Positions 1 to 13,211 of a stretch of 64,000 bases of DNA are shown one piece after another (position 1 is the stretch's first letter; every line of letters starts with the position of its first letter). The DNA comes from Corella eumyota (Eukaryota; Chordata; Ascidiacea; Phlebobranchia; Corellidae). Location of the stretch: contig OY720097.1 in the NCBI GenBank assembly GCA_963082875.1, positions 16,996,501 through 17,060,500 on the forward strand, written 5' to 3'. The notes under the pieces are model-generated. The model had not been told where the DNA came from and did no database searches. It saw only the letters and a list, made by a program, of their open reading frames with translations. The position numbers were made by a program, and so were the translations under genes.

Positions 1-405
1 TTCCCAATAAGAGACACTAGACAAACAAAACAATTAAAAAAATTATTTACAATTATTTGCTACTGGACGGCAGCTGTTTTATTGTTAAATATTGGTATAT
101 AAAGCAGTATATCGTTAGCATGAGTATATTTTCACCAATTAAGCACCATTTTTTAATATTAATAAAAACTCGTTAGAATCTGTACATTTTTTACAATTTT
201 GTTTATCAGGCTAATGGTTTGTGTAATATACTGGCAGTCGCTTGGCAGTTGATTCTGTAATATTGCTCATTCTTATATCAACAAAAACTCATTATCAACT
301 TATAAAAATTCTAAATAGTTTTTTTTTAACTTTTTATCCTTAAATCAGTCAAAAAATTTATATTTTTCCTGGCATTTGAATCCAATAAAAAAAATTCTTG
401 AATTT
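1..405. other. 3' flank of anillin gene
   Basis: AT-rich sequence downstream of the anillin stop codon. On the minus strand a possible poly(A) signal (AATAAA, read as tttatt on the plus strand) lies at about 78-83, some 320 bases past the stop. No other coding or repeat signal is visible. Confidence 0.4.
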
Positions 406-3400
406 CTAACGAAGAGGTTTTAAAGCATTAGGATCCCAGGCACGGACATCGTTAAGAGCTTGGTTTAAGCTTTCAATCCAAACTACCCTTTCTTCTTTTG
501 TATCTGCTGCTAACCAATACCTAAAAATATTACAGAACTTCATCAAAACAAAGCAAAAAAATTGAATAATTATTATTCAAACTGTTTTTTTTGATTTTTA
601 TTTTAATAAATAGTTGTAAAAAAATATGCCAATTCTTTTTATTCAATATTTACACCCAATTTCTTGAACATACTTATTAAATATTAACTTACTTGGTGGT
701 AATAACTGAACCGGTGTCTTGTGAGATAAGATTATCACAGTCTCCTTGTCTTCTTGGTCTCATTGTTCGAATCTCAAAAGTGTTTGGTCGAGCGCACATT
801 ATTCTGCCCACCATGCTTATTTCACGACTAATACACTCACTCACTTTCAGTTGACTGAGTGGTTCCTTAATTGGGAAAAATTGGATCGAGGTTTGGAATA
901 TGTCTACTTTACAGTTGTTAAAATATTTTAAAAACCATAAAAGTTATAAGAGATTTAACAAAAATTGTAAAGGTAACATATATTAACTATCTGGACTATA
1001 AAAAATTAAAAACTGTCATAAGACGTATTATTATTCCTTTCATTTATTAATTATTAGGGTAAGGCTAGGATATATATAGATTTAGAGTAATTTAGAGTAT
1101 GTACATATCTTTAAAAAAACAATATGATACAAAACATAATATATCATGTTTACATTAGAAGCGGGTTTTAAATTTTACCTTATTTTTCTCATCATCTGGA
1201 TATGTCCATGAATATAGAACCCCTTGATTTAAGTAACACCATCTTCTGTGCCACGCCCCCAATCCTCCCACATCATTAAACATTGTCTGTTAAAAAAATC
1301 ATTTTAAAGTGAAAAAATCGAACTTTAAAATCACTTTGTCATGATAATTACGTAACTAAAATTAGTCATTTAAAAATGCACTTTTCTAGAACTTACCAGA
1401 AATCCTCTTTGTTCAACATTAGATTGAAAATTTGTTTCAAAATTACAAACAAGTTGACCAGATATAGGTGACATAAATGGGACCTAGAAAATAAATTTGT
1501 TACATTTTAACTCTAAAATTTAAGTTTTTAAAAAAAAAAAATCTATTAAATTATTTACCTAATAAAATTCATATGCAAAAAAATTTTCTTTTAAATACAA
1601 ACCTTTTCTAGGCCAAATTTATTTTGTTTAACTTCTCCAAGTTTAATGGCAACACTGCCGATAAGTGAGAAGTTACTGATGCGTATCGCATTTGGACCCC
1701 CGGGGCTTGCTTGGTGGTTCGAGACACGGCGATGAGCCCCTCTAGCTTTGTTTTTTCTTGGGGTCAGTGACTAAAAATAAAAAAATTAGAAAAAAATATA
1801 AAAAATTTATTGAACCTATTTTATTTATCTGAAGACTTACAAAATGAAAGTCACTGCACAATTAACCTGATTTACTAACTAACATATAACCATCCAAAAA
1901 GAATTTAAATTTATCCCTAACAAATCATAAAAGTTTACTAACATCACTAACAACTGTTGGAGTTTCTAATTTGTTTAAAGTATAACTCTGTGCAGTGCCT
2001 CTAACTTGATTTACTTTCGCTTTGGTTTTTTGAAAAACTTTCTCTAACTTTTTGCTCGTGGTTGTCTAATAGTTGTTCAAACATTTAACGTTATATTTTT
2101 CGGAGCCAATGAATTGAGCACATTTTTTTATTGTGTCAAAAAAAATTTTTAAAAATACATTAGAGTGATGAATAAAATCAATATTACCTTGTGTAGAATT
2201 CCGGATAATTTTCCCTTTGATTTTTCTTGGTTTGGAACTCCATCAGCTCTTGAACGATGGTTCTTTAAATTAAACAAAATTTATTTTAATTAATATATTA
2301 GTAAATTGTATCGTTTATAAATTTTTTTACTAAGCTTATATATTTTTTTACTAATCAATTAAATATTATTTTAAAACATAAAATAATTAATTTTTTAACT
2401 TACCACACTATAAACTTCAATATCAATCTTAAAATTTGAGTCCAAATTTTTGAGTTCAAATTTATTCTTAAACACGAGTGAGTCGGCAGAAAGTGACTCA
2501 TGAGTTGAAGCAAGATGAGTCGCCATAATATTCCGAGCTCCACATCGAACGAGGATAAAGTAATAATGGCCTCGAATCTCACCTAGTGGTCAAAAAATAA
2601 AAATAAAATAAATTTTCAGGACTTTAAAAAAATTAAAGAAATATTTTTTTTTATTTTTCTTTAAAAAATACTCAAATTAAAATAAACTCACCTCCATCTT
2701 TTTTGCTTGCCATTGAGAATATGTACTCAGTCCTGAGTGGAAGTTTGATGTCACTCAAACTTATACTACCCTTACATGCCTTTGAGTTAATTGTTGGGGG
2801 TTTATTTTTGATTGCTTGAATCTCAGATAGAAGAGCGAGTCTTTTTTCACCTTGGATTTAACAAATTTTTTAAGAAAATATTGTTAGGTATAAAAATATG
2901 TTTGTATTATGTATATAAAATAAATGGTGCCGGTAAACAAAATTTATTTTAAAGTTCTATAAGACTTGTATGGACTAAAAATTATTAAAAGATTGGAGAG
3001 AAAATGTTAGTGTTATGTTATAGTTTTTCGCAATTTTGTAAGAGATGTATATAGCACGTAAGTATGGTTGACCATAAATGCCTTAAGAACCTTTAAAAGA
3101 TGTCTGTGGTACACACAATTTTATTTAAAAAAATACTGGAAAATGATTAACATAAAAAACCAGGTTACCATATTTTTTTGTGTGACGTAGTAAATGTTTA
3201 CAAGCTAGTACTTTCTACGTCATCACAAATAGCGCTTCCCTTTTTTTAAATTAATTTTAATTTTAAAAGTTGTATAACTTGAAAAGTAGGTGAAATTATT
3301 TAAAGTTAAAACCACTTTTGTGTTCAGTGACACCAACTTTATTAATTTTTGAGTATAAAAATATTGCAAATACAGGACTTTAAGCTTTAATACTTACTTG

Positions 3401-6400
3401 CAATTAGCAATAATTTTTCTGCTTCCAATTCAGTGATCGATCCCTTTCCATGCTGAGCATCGTAACAACAATTTAACGCTGCACTGGCTTGTTGTATAAC
3501 TCTCTGTTGTTGTTGAACTTGTAACATCATTTCGGCAACCTGTTCCTATAAAACATGTAAGTTTTTTGTGTTTATTATGTATGTGAATATTAGACCTATT
3601 ATTAAGTTGGGTAATGAACAATATAGAAAGTTAGAATTGAATTAAAATACCTTAACAGTAGAAGGTTGATGGGTGGGGGACTTTAGACTGCTCATACTTT
3701 CTTTTCGAACCACTTTTTCGAGTTGCCTGTTTAAACAAAAGTAAAAATCACTTGAAATATTTAAAACATTCGAAACTACAAAAATAAAGGTTCCAGCAAA
3801 TTTCCTAATTTTATTAGTAAAACAAAGCAAACTTGAAACTAATCTTTTTTTTCTTAAAAATCTATAGAAAAAAATAATCTGCCACCTTGTAGATTTTCTT
3901 TGTGTTCTGTAAGAATCAAGAGTGAATACTGGATATGATTGAACTGGTTGATCTTTCATGGAAGCGAGGGATTCGGTGGAGTTGGATCGAGCGAGAGGTC
4001 TTCTACATCGGGATGCATTTATTTGTCTTGTGTCTTCTGCCTCATTGCAAGTTTGATTTCTCTGTAAGTTTATTTCATCATTTAAAGAAATTTTCGTATT
4101 TTGTATTTAATTTAAAGTTTTATTAAAAAAACAAACTAAATAAAATATATTACAATTTGTTAAAAAAGGGAGCAGGCTATGCAAAAAGACTTTTTGCAAA
4201 ATAAATAAATATTTAAAAGTTTTTTGTTTCAAGTTCCAAAAAACATTTAATTTCTTTTTTTACAAACCGTGGTCAGTTCGGTTCTAATCTCCTGCCTGCT
4301 CTTCTGCCTTGTGAGTGATCCAGATGCCATAACCACATCCAAAAGAGGGGATTCTGCTCTCGAAGGACTTCCCAGCTCCTCCTCAACTTCCTCCATTCCA
4401 TCAAAGAGCTCGTCGATGAGGTCACTCTCATCTTGCTCCTGCTGAGCAGAGATTTCACCGATTTCGTCCTCATCATTGTTGTCATCAGCTTTGTTCAGAT
4501 AAAATATTTTAAATTTAATAATTTTTTTATATTTCTAAAGCCAATTATTAAAGTTAATTATATACATACAAACTACTAACTAACATAACATTACCATTAC
4601 CAATATCAATCAATATATCTAAAATATAACAATTTCTTCTAGCCAACATCTAAACTTAGAATAAAGCAATGCAAAGCGGTAAAAACTAAAATTTTAAAAC
4701 TGACAAAATAAAAAAAAACTAAACTCAAGCTTTAGAATATGCTACAAAAAGTTTTTTAAAATTAGGAAAAAAGATGTTATACTAAAAAATAAATATTCTA
4801 ACGTGGAAGTACAATTTTTTATGGGTCTATGCCAAAGCATAAACTAAAAAAAAAAACTTAAGCTACTGGTACATTTAAAGCCTTTAAAACCTGAAAGCAA
4901 ATTTTTAAATTCCTCGTCCATGGAAATCATACTTGAATTTATACTGCAATCTGCTGTGTTATTTAAACTATCTTGTGCCGAGTAATCACATGAACTGGCT
5001 TCAATTTCAGATTGGTCTGTCATAAATTCTGTCACATGTTTGTTGATTAATTGTTTATCTGCCTTTCTTATGTTCAATTTAATGTTAATAGCAGGAAATG
5101 AACTTCATTTAAGAAAATCCCAAAAACATACAAATTTTTAAATTAATCCTCAACTTAATTAAATATATTTTACTAAAAACTAGTCTTTTAAAATCGTTAA
5201 ATTAAAAATTAAAAAATACAGAAAATTATTTAGGAAATCTTACCTTCATCTTTCTCCTCCCCGACTTCCTCATCATCCATCATACTGTCTCCATAAGAGA
5301 TTGTTGATCCCTCCAAATCCTCATCCGAGTCCTCTTCTTCATCCTGGCTTCCTGAAACATTGTTCTGATCACTACCCTTGATTCCGTGAGCAGTTTGTTC
5401 TTCTGGGTTGTCTTCTACTAGGCTATTCTCCATTGAAGAATTTTCATCTTGTTGATTTAAATTGTTATCCTCTGATGGTTGAACGGTAATATGTGGAAAG
5501 TCTAATAATAAACAATATCTACGGTTATACTTCTGCCAAATATAAAATATTTAAGGGTTTAAGGATTAGTTTAAGCCTTTAGAAAATAGATTTAAACACA
5601 AAAATCTTCAAATTTTTATATATTATGAATATTGTTTAAATTTTAATAATATTTTTTTAGAATTAAAATTGAAATTGCTGTTTACCTTTTTGTGGGGAGT
5701 TGTTAGAAATAATGGAAATTGGATCGGTTACAGCCATTTCTTCATTTTCACTTTCCTTAAATCAATTTACAGTTTTATTTACTTATGTTAAATTGTAAAT
5801 ATTTTGCCTGAAAATTAAACTGTAAATATTTTGTCTTGTAAAGCAACTTACTACTACCTCTTTGTATTGCACTTTTTAAACACTTAATCCCAAAACAATA
5901 ATTTTGTGTGGTATAAATTTACAAATCACTAAAGCCTATTAAAGACTAGCCAAAAGTGTAAACAAAAACCTTACAAATTGTTATTCATTAATAACATTAA
6001 GCTTAACTTTTATTACATTTAGTAAAAGCTGGAAACTACTATCCCTTAAAAGAGAAAACATATTTATGCGCATAATTGCTTCCTGTATCAAACTTACAAA
6101 TTTTTATCGTTTAATAATACAAAATCACTAATTACATTTATAATAGTTTAAATTTCATTGTACATTTACTAAATCTATACCTAAACCCTTAATCACATGA
6201 TTACATTTTATCACTTATTGTTTTTTTATTTAAAAATTTTTTAAAGTTTTTAAATTTTTTTTTGCAATTTAAAAAAAAACTGAATGTTATGTAAATGGCC
6301 TAATTTTTACTAAATTTAAGATAGCCTTCCAGTCAACATATATATATAACATTTAATTTTTCCAGTTATTTAAATACTGCAGCCTTTAAAAACAGGTAGG

Positions 6401-9400
6401 CCTATAAAACTAGTTCACACGAACAAGCTACATAAACTTTCTAAAAAGATAGACTGTGCCAAAATTATTTACATCAAAATGATAATTATTATTGTAATAC
6501 GAATTCTTGAATACAATCGTGACAAAAAAATAAATCAATTGATAAATAGTTTTATTTCCCTTAAAATGACATTAATTTCTAGGAAACATATTGTTGGCAT
6601 ATGTGGTTTTCTACATGCATATAAATAGCTCTGCTTTTTTTTGAAACAATGTAGCATAGTATGACTAATATTTTGTTTTTATCGCCTTTTTTTAAAAACT
6701 TATTATGTTGCGGTAGTTTTACTTTAAAAAAAATATAACTTTTAAATAAAATTATTTTTGTTTATAAACAAACACAAAAAAACTACATAAATAAATATAT
6801 AAAATTTTATTCTTAAAACCTTTCTTTTTAAATATATTTTTTCTAAATGCTATTATACTTAGCCTACTGCCTTATAATTTATTGTTAAATCTGGAATGTA
6901 TACTGAAACGTATTCAAACGTATTCAAAACTAAAATTTTTTTTTATTGAATAAATAATAATAATTTACTATTTCATTTCAATTAATGTTTTTATGCGAGC
7001 ACGAAAATTAAGTAGTGGCTTGGTATGTTAAATAATGTAGAAAGTAGTAATTATGTGGTAAATTACTATGCTGGATAAGATAATCATATAAATTTATACT
7101 GACAATGAAGTGATAGATTTTGATATACACCAGGGGTTAAACATTTTTAAGAACAGCAAGTAAGTTGCTGGAACAAAAATAATTAAAAAAAATTTTATTA
7201 TCGAAAAAACAAAAAACTATTTAAACATGATACATAAGCTTCATGTTTAAATTGTTTTTTAAGCTTGTTACTTAATTTATACATCTAAATTTTATTGCAA
7301 TATTCTGTATTTTACAAAGCACTGTTCCACAAACCTCTTAATAACTCTCTACTGACATCTCTTAGATAAGAAATAAAATGTGATAAAAAAGCTAAACTGC
7401 GTAAGTGCCATAAAGTACTTCAAGATGATATTACACTTATGTCTCTCTATTTATATATATATGGAATGGATTTTTCGTTTTTTAAGTAAAATATAAAAAA
7501 TAATGTTACCTGATCACTGTTAAAAGAATTATCTTCTTCTTCATCTTTTAAATTATTTAATTCTTTTTGTCGTTCGGTGAGTTTGCTGTCCACACCATTT
7601 TGCTAAAAAATTTAAATAAAAATTTAAAAAATAACCTGAAGGCATTAATACAGTACAATAATGCCAAGATATTTAAACATACTGGTCAACAAAATTAAAT
7701 TAACTAAAGGTGTTTTAAAAATCAATATGACAAAAAAGTAATACAAAATACAGTAGAATTATTGTAAGTTCACATTACCTGGAGTTCCAATACACGTTGT
7801 TGTAAACTTTTATTAGTGGGTGTTACTTGGTGGCTGGAAGGTTGTTTGCATGAACTTATTGTAATTTTATCTTTGTTCAGTTTTCCCTGAACTTCAGTGG
7901 TAATCCTAAAAAAATTAGAGTTAGCAAAGTTCTGCTTTTTAGCATAAATATTTTTTTAAATAAAATTTGTTATTTTTTTAAATGCAATTTTTATACTAGG
8001 AATCAAGCAGATTTTATCAACAGTATAAATGGAATTATATTTTAAAAAACTACTAATCAAAGCTTTTAGAACCTTAGGGCATGTTAATAATGTGGTATCA
8101 TAAGCTTCATATAATTACTTTTTTACAGCTACAGAGCCCATGCTAAAAAAATGAAACTCTTTACTAAGTTGGTGATAAAAACAACTTTATTAAATTAAGT
8201 AAACAGAAAATACAGTTAATCAAGTTAACACAGGCCCTAAAAAAACCTATGGACTAATTAACCTACTTTTTTACAGGAAAACAAACACATGTAAATGGAA
8301 ATTGGATTAATCTAAGCTGAAATCAAAACAACAACAATATGCTACAGAAATGCAGACTAATACCATAAAGAACTAATTTTAATTAGATTGAGTCTATTTT
8401 ATTTATTGTTCAGACTTTTAATATTAATTACCTGACAGGGGTTCTTAGTATTTGTTCGTTTTGTTTAACCAAATTGGATTTCTTGCCAGCAAATTGGGCC
8501 AATGTTTCAATGGAGAGCGAAACTCTCTTGGAAACATTTTTGGTGACTGCTTGTTTCTCTACTGGACTTTCCTTAAAAATGTGATTTAAAAAAACATATG
8601 TTACTTTTGAGTAAAAAAAAAATTTGCAAAGATTGCCAAACTTATTTTTCTGCCAGTAGCAAAGTAAAAGGCGAATTTATTTTTAATCTAAGTCAATTTA
8701 TAACACTTCACCTCTTTGTTGTAAATATCACTCTCGTATATTTGGCTCATTGGAGTTTTTCTTCCGGTAGGGGGTTTCCACTGTTTTACTTTCTCTGGGC
8801 TAAATTAGATAAAAATAATTATTACACAAATCAATTTTAATATTTTTAATTATAGTTTTCAAAAAAGAGCATTTTTACAGTAAAAACTAATAAAACATCT
8901 ATTGGTAAAAAAACTTACAGAAAGAAAGGTAAGATTTTTAAATAAAAATTAACAAATAATTTACCTTTGTTTTTTAACTGGATGAGATAAATCATCTTCT
9001 CTCTCATTTATCTCTTGTGCCAATGCCGCAAATTTTGCCTTTCTTTCTGCATTTATTTTTCTTTGGGGGGTGTTTGGGGTGGGTAAAACCACTGGGGGTG
9101 ACTCATGAAAGTCTGGGGTCAAAACAGAATCAAAATCAACTTCATCGCCTTTGTCTATTGTAAAAATTTTTTTTTTTAATTTTAAGTTATCAATTTTGTG
9201 TACAACATAGTAAAATTTTTTGATAACTTTTTGCTTTAAAATATGTTAAGGTAACTACCAGCCGCTTCCCACTGCATTCTTTTATCCAACAACCTTTTCA
9301 TTCGATCTCCAATTGTTGATCCTTTAGCTTAACATATGTACATTTATTAAATTATTTTTATTTGGTTTAACCATAATCACATTACTTAAATGCCTATTAA

Positions 9401-10465
9401 ATCTCTACTAATTTACAAATTTTTTTTTTAAATGGTATTAATGTTGTTTATTTATAAATCAATAAATATATTTAGATTAAATTTGATAATCCTGCAATCT
9501 ACCTAACACTAAAACACAACATGCTTTTAATTTAATAATATAGTTAAGCATAACCACAATTACAATTGAAATATAAACAAATAAATGTACCCTGTTTCGC
9601 TGGCTTCAAATTACTCTCTGATGATGCGGTATTATTTCCTATGACCTCATGTTCTTGCGCGGGCTCAGTGTTTAAAATCAAACGAGAGCGCTTGTTTGGT
9701 GATTCAATCTGGCTACCAGCTGAAATTTAAATAATTAATACAAATATATTAAAAATAAAAAAAGAACAGAAAAAAAGTTGGCTACATAAATTAAAAAAAA
9801 AAAAAAAGTTTAATATTTAAGGTAGCAAAAGTTTTAAATCTTTAAAATAATTTAAGTTTTGCAATGAAGAATAATTTAAACTTGTATTCTGTATTTTTAA
9901 TGCCTTAAGTTTACTTAACCGTAAATAACTATTTGAAATGGTAAACATTTGCAAGAATTTAAATAACAATCGTTATATATATATATACTTTTATTTTAAG
10001 GTATTAAATTTTTATTTGACTAACATTTTTGTTTTATAATTACACACTGATATATATTTAGCTCAAATAAAATTTTTGAAAATGAAGTATGATGAAATCT
10101 TACCATCTTTTTGTGGAATTTCTTTATTTTCTGTCACTTTTACCGCATCAGAAATATTTTCATTTTTTTCCTCCAACGGTCTCTTTTTTCTTGCTGATAA
10201 ATCTTGAGTTTTCGAGCGCAACGCTTCAGCGCGATTTTGTGTCCTCTCTAGCAATTTCTTAAAATAATAAATTTTTAAACTATTAAATGAAACATTTTTT
10301 TCGCAAATGTTTAAAAAAAATAATCCATGTGAAAAAAAATTGTTAATATTCTATTTAAAAAAATAATTGCCTTAAGTCTAAGCAAAAAATGTTTTTTTTT
10401 TGACAAAACCATGTTAAATTTTATATAAAAAATACCTTCGTGAAATTATCCATTTCTGCAGACAT
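406..10465 (-). CDS. ANLN: Anillin, actin-binding cytokinesis scaffold (complete, 23 exons)
   Basis: Anillin links RhoA, F-actin, myosin II and septins at the contractile ring. Exons (minus strand): 10465-10436, 10257-10104, 9719-9591, 9321-9259, 9154-8965, 8799-8712, 8571-8432, 7905-7779, 7602-7510, 5755-5686, 5501-5244, 4488-4268, 4061-3886, 3726-3651, 3545-3398, 2850-2692, 2582-2404, 2262-2188, 1770-1603, 1483-1397, 1286-1179, 865-693, 520-406. They sum to 3027 nt, 1008 aa (human about 1120). The N-terminus MDNF-TKKLLERT matches the conserved anillin start. An acidic linker follows (exon 5501-5244). The anillin homology domain (about residues 606-880) carries [16 protein letters not shown] and EAEKLLLIA. 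The C-terminal PH domain has [10 protein letters not shown] and WTYPDDEK, and the protein ends in [12 protein letters not shown]. Start is the first ATG; a second in-frame ATG lies four codons on (MDNF) and could be used. Identity is secure; single splice junctions in the variable middle are less so. Confidence 0.96.
3181..3228. repeat. Short imperfect inverted repeat in anillin intron
   Basis: TGTGACGTAGTAAA faces TTTCTACGTCATCACA about 15 bases away, giving an imperfect stem. It lies in the intron between exons 3545-3398 and 2850-2692. It could be a miniature foldback relic or chance in AT-rich DNA. Confidence 0.3.
4891..5058 (-). other. Candidate alternative (cassette) exon of anillin, 168 nt
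   Basis: Inside the intron between exons 5501-5244 and 4488-4268, the minus strand has a 56-codon open stretch bounded by AG and GT. It enters and leaves in phase 1, matching the junction it would be inserted into, so it could be included or skipped without changing frame. The peptide is acidic and Ser/Asn-rich (for example [16 protein letters not shown] and [12 protein letters not shown]), like the flanking linker. The acceptor lacks a good pyrimidine tract, so inclusion may be partial. Confidence 0.45.
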
Positions 10466-10839
10466 ATTTCTTTTTCAAAAACAAACAAATAAATTGCACT
10501 TTTATATTTTAATTAATTTTTTATCTGTAAATGTTCTGTTGATAAATATATTAAAAGCTGATAAAAAGGTTAACACATTAACATTTTTATAAAAGCTTTT
10601 TAAACGTTGATGTCTAATGGCAAAGTGTCTAAATCTGAATCTCAGTAATCTCAAAATCTGATATTGCTTAAAAAAAGAAATTAAACTGACAAATCAGCAA
10701 TTTTATGTTTACTTTTAATTTCAAACGCCAATCTTAGGTTGTCTAACATATGTAACTTCACACAAATTTAAATAAAACTGAATAACCACATGATCTTCGC
10801 CCTTGTTTATGAACTTATTTGGACAAAGAAAGACTTTAA

Positions 10840-10910
10840 TTCGTATTTCCGCAACCGACCAATCATTCGCGCTGGTTTTTCAAAATGAATTAAACAGAAG
10901 TTATAACCGC
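10840..10910 (-). promoter_or_regulatory. Candidate anillin promoter with CCAAT and CHR-like elements
   Basis: About 400 bases upstream of the anillin ATG, less AT-rich sequence contains CCAAT (read as ATTGG on the gene strand), a GCGCGAA stretch resembling an E2F/CDE site, and TTTTGAAA resembling a CHR element. CCAAT plus CDE/CHR is the known signature of G2/M genes such as anillin in other animals. The match is by eye only and no TATA box stands out. Confidence 0.3.
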
Positions 10911-11561
10911 TTCGTAAAAAATATTTATGTCACGACTCTGGTTACGTAAAAGAAATAAAATTTTAATTATAAAAATATCATATATATACTAAATCAACTT
11001 ATTTAAAAAAATTAAATTAAAAAATTGCTAATTAAAACATGGTGGCAAAACAGAAAATTGCGCACAACTATCAGTAATTTTTTTTAAATTTTTGCTTGAC
11101 ATATCCACCAACCAACGTGAGAGTATCTTATATAAAGTACACAATATCACCAACCAAACCGTGTAAAATTTTGTATTTAATTTAACTTCATCAAAAATCC
11201 ATAATAAGTGACTTATTTATTTTGTTTGTATTGTAATTCAATCACCATCTGGCACAAAATAGTAGATAAACTTTAACTCTTTTACATCAATGATTAGGGT
11301 TTGCAAAAATGATAATAATATATACATAGTAAGTGTAAACTATTTTTTAATATTTTTTAAAGGAGCCATAACTTTAATACTTAGAATGCTGCACAATTCC
11401 CATAGCAAAATTTATAATCAAGAAACTCCATTGTAAATTATGTATTTGTAATTATTAAGTTTGATATAAATTTATCTAGAATATAAATTGATAAGAATTC
11501 AAATAAAACAAAATTACTGTTTTATTTTAAATTTACAAAAACTTAAAACGATACATCAAAA
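10911..11561. other. Intergenic between anillin and small paralogue B
   Basis: AT-rich gap with no supported exon. A minus-strand AATAAA (tttatt at 11521-11526) lies 36 bases past the stop of the next gene and is its probable poly(A) signal. Confidence 0.4.
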
Positions 11562-12344
11562 TTATTCAGCTATTTCTTCTATTTCTGCTTTTATGTCTTG
11601 AACCCTCCCAAAACAATCCCTTATGCGTTCTATACAATTGCGTGCTTTTTGTACTTTCTTCACCGCTTCTTTAACTTGTTCTGTTGTGTTTTTTTCTATA
11701 TAGAATAAAAAATAAATCTTTGTTAAACTAACTAGGGTGACATATTTTTTCATATTTATTTACTACACGACTAAAAATTGCGTTGTAAAAACTTATTTTA
11801 AAAATAGTAAAAATTATTTTTAGTGAATAAAAGATAAACATACCACCAGGTTGTGTCGTTACAATTCGTTGATTGCAAGTAGGGCAGGTTTCTGGTTCGA
11901 CTGATCCTGAAATTTAAAATCATTTGTTTTAATAAAAAACCCAAATAAATTTAAAATCTTTTAAATAGTTATTTTTTGGTTAATAAAGTAAATCTTTGTT
12001 AAACTAACAAATTAAATTAAAAAAAACTAATTTAAGTGTTTTATTTAGGATAAAAAATTAGACTTTAAGATTAAAAACAGTTTTGGAACTTTTGTAAAGA
12101 TACATCTATAAATAATAAAATCCTTAAAAAATATATTTATTTTCTAAACCATAAAACTTTATTTTTTAAACAATAATACCTGGTTCTGTGGTAACGACCT
12201 TTAATTAAAAGAAGGAAATTTAATGTATTTAACGTGATAATATAAATTTACATTAGCTTTTGGGTTTATTTTTTACTTATTACCTTCCTGCGATAATTGA
12301 TTTAAATCAGCCATGTTTGTATTGTCGAAAATTCTGTTGTTCAT
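11562..12344 (-). CDS. Small CPTC-motif protein, paralogue B (85 aa)
   Basis: Three exons: 12344-12284, 11906-11844, 11695-11562 (258 nt, 85 aa), all phase 1. Exon 2 encodes GSVEPETCPTCNQRIVTTQPG, exactly as in the neighbouring paralogue. Its C-P-T-C-N-x-x-I-V-T-T spacing resembles the first zinc knuckle of LITAF domains (CPSCNKMIVSQ in human LITAF). Exon 3 is a charged amphipathic helix (EQVKEAVKKVQKARNCIER, then DCFGRVQDI) with no second CPxC, so a full LITAF domain is absent. A second in-frame ATG 10 codons downstream (MADLNQLSQE) aligns better with the paralogue start. No signal peptide or membrane segment. Function unknown. Confidence 0.7.
11734..11990. repeat. Copy 1 of a ~255-bp duplicated/converted block
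   Basis: This stretch covers exon 2 of paralogue B and parts of both flanking introns. It matches 13872-14125 at high identity. The 63-nt exon is identical in the two copies; the intronic parts differ at a modest number of positions. The exons outside the block are far more diverged. Confidence 0.85.
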
Positions 12345-12893
12345 TTTAAGATTCTAGTGATCTTGTTATTTGTATATGAAAACAATATTTTAAAACTTTG
12401 CTTTATAAATTATTTTTATTGGAAGGCTGTTGATCTAAATAAAAAGTATTATTTGCATTGCTAGAAACGATTTAAAAGTTATCTTACAGCGCGAAGTAAT
12501 TATATATCGATTCTTATTCGATCTTATACCCAAAACATTTTTAAACTTGTAGCCCATGCTAATTGCAGCAGCTATCCAAAATTGAGTAGACTATTTTTTT
12601 ATGGTTAAAACATTGCAAGTCTTATCAGTCAAGGTAAGCAAAAAACTATGATAAGAAATGTTTATCCTATATGCTAATACTACTATATAAAAGAATAACG
12701 AAGTTTTATTTTTATGTCAATGTTTGGCTTTCAGTTAGGTTCATAGTTTACTGCACATTGTCAATAAAATAGTTAAATGTATAGCCTTGTAAAGATACAA
12801 AAAAAAACGTAACAACTTTATTATAAATTTATATTGTATTTGATTTTAATTGATAGAAATATTTTAACATGAAATTGAGACGTAGGTATTTTT

Positions 12894-13088
12894 AAATACG
12901 ACAATGCATAAAGTAAGCAGCATGAAGTAGGTGTTAAAGGATATAGAGTTCCCTTTAAATTTTCCGCTAAAACACTAACCAAAATCAAAAAAATAAAAAA
13001 GCGTGGCTTTTGGAATCCCTAAATAAATAATAGGTAGGCGTAAATAAAAGTAACCAAAAAGTAACCAAGACTATGCATTGTCGTATTT
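12894..13088. repeat. Inverted-repeat element (17-bp perfect arms)
   Basis: AAATACGACAATGCATA at 12894-12910 is repeated as its perfect reverse complement at 13072-13088. The ~195-bp segment looks like a small foldback or MITE. The segment overlaps the first copy of a 143-bp-period direct repeat. Confidence 0.6.
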
Positions 13089-13211
13089 GATAAACACTAA
13101 CCAAAATCGCTAAAACACTAACCAAAATCAAAAAAATAAAAAAAAATAAAAAAAGCGTGGCCTTTGGAATCCCTAAACAAATAATAGGTAGGCGTAAATA
13201 AAAGTAACCAA
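12965..13211. repeat. Direct tandem repeat, period about 143 bp
   Basis: A segment starting CGCTAAAACACTAACC at 12965 and containing AAGCGTGG, GGAATCCCTAAA and AATAGGTAGGCGTAAA recurs from 13108, with a slightly longer A-rich tract in copy two. A shorter part (AAACACTAACCAAAATC) occurs a third time just before copy two. Confidence 0.75.

Noticed and set aside
2400-2582. 60-codon minus-strand frame
   Set aside because: It is an alternative frame of the anillin homology-domain exon 2582-2404.
12180-12198. A 19-nt AG...GT-bounded microexon in paralogue B
   Set aside because: Including it shifts the frame and brings a stop at the next junction; skipping it gives the conserved CPTC frame.
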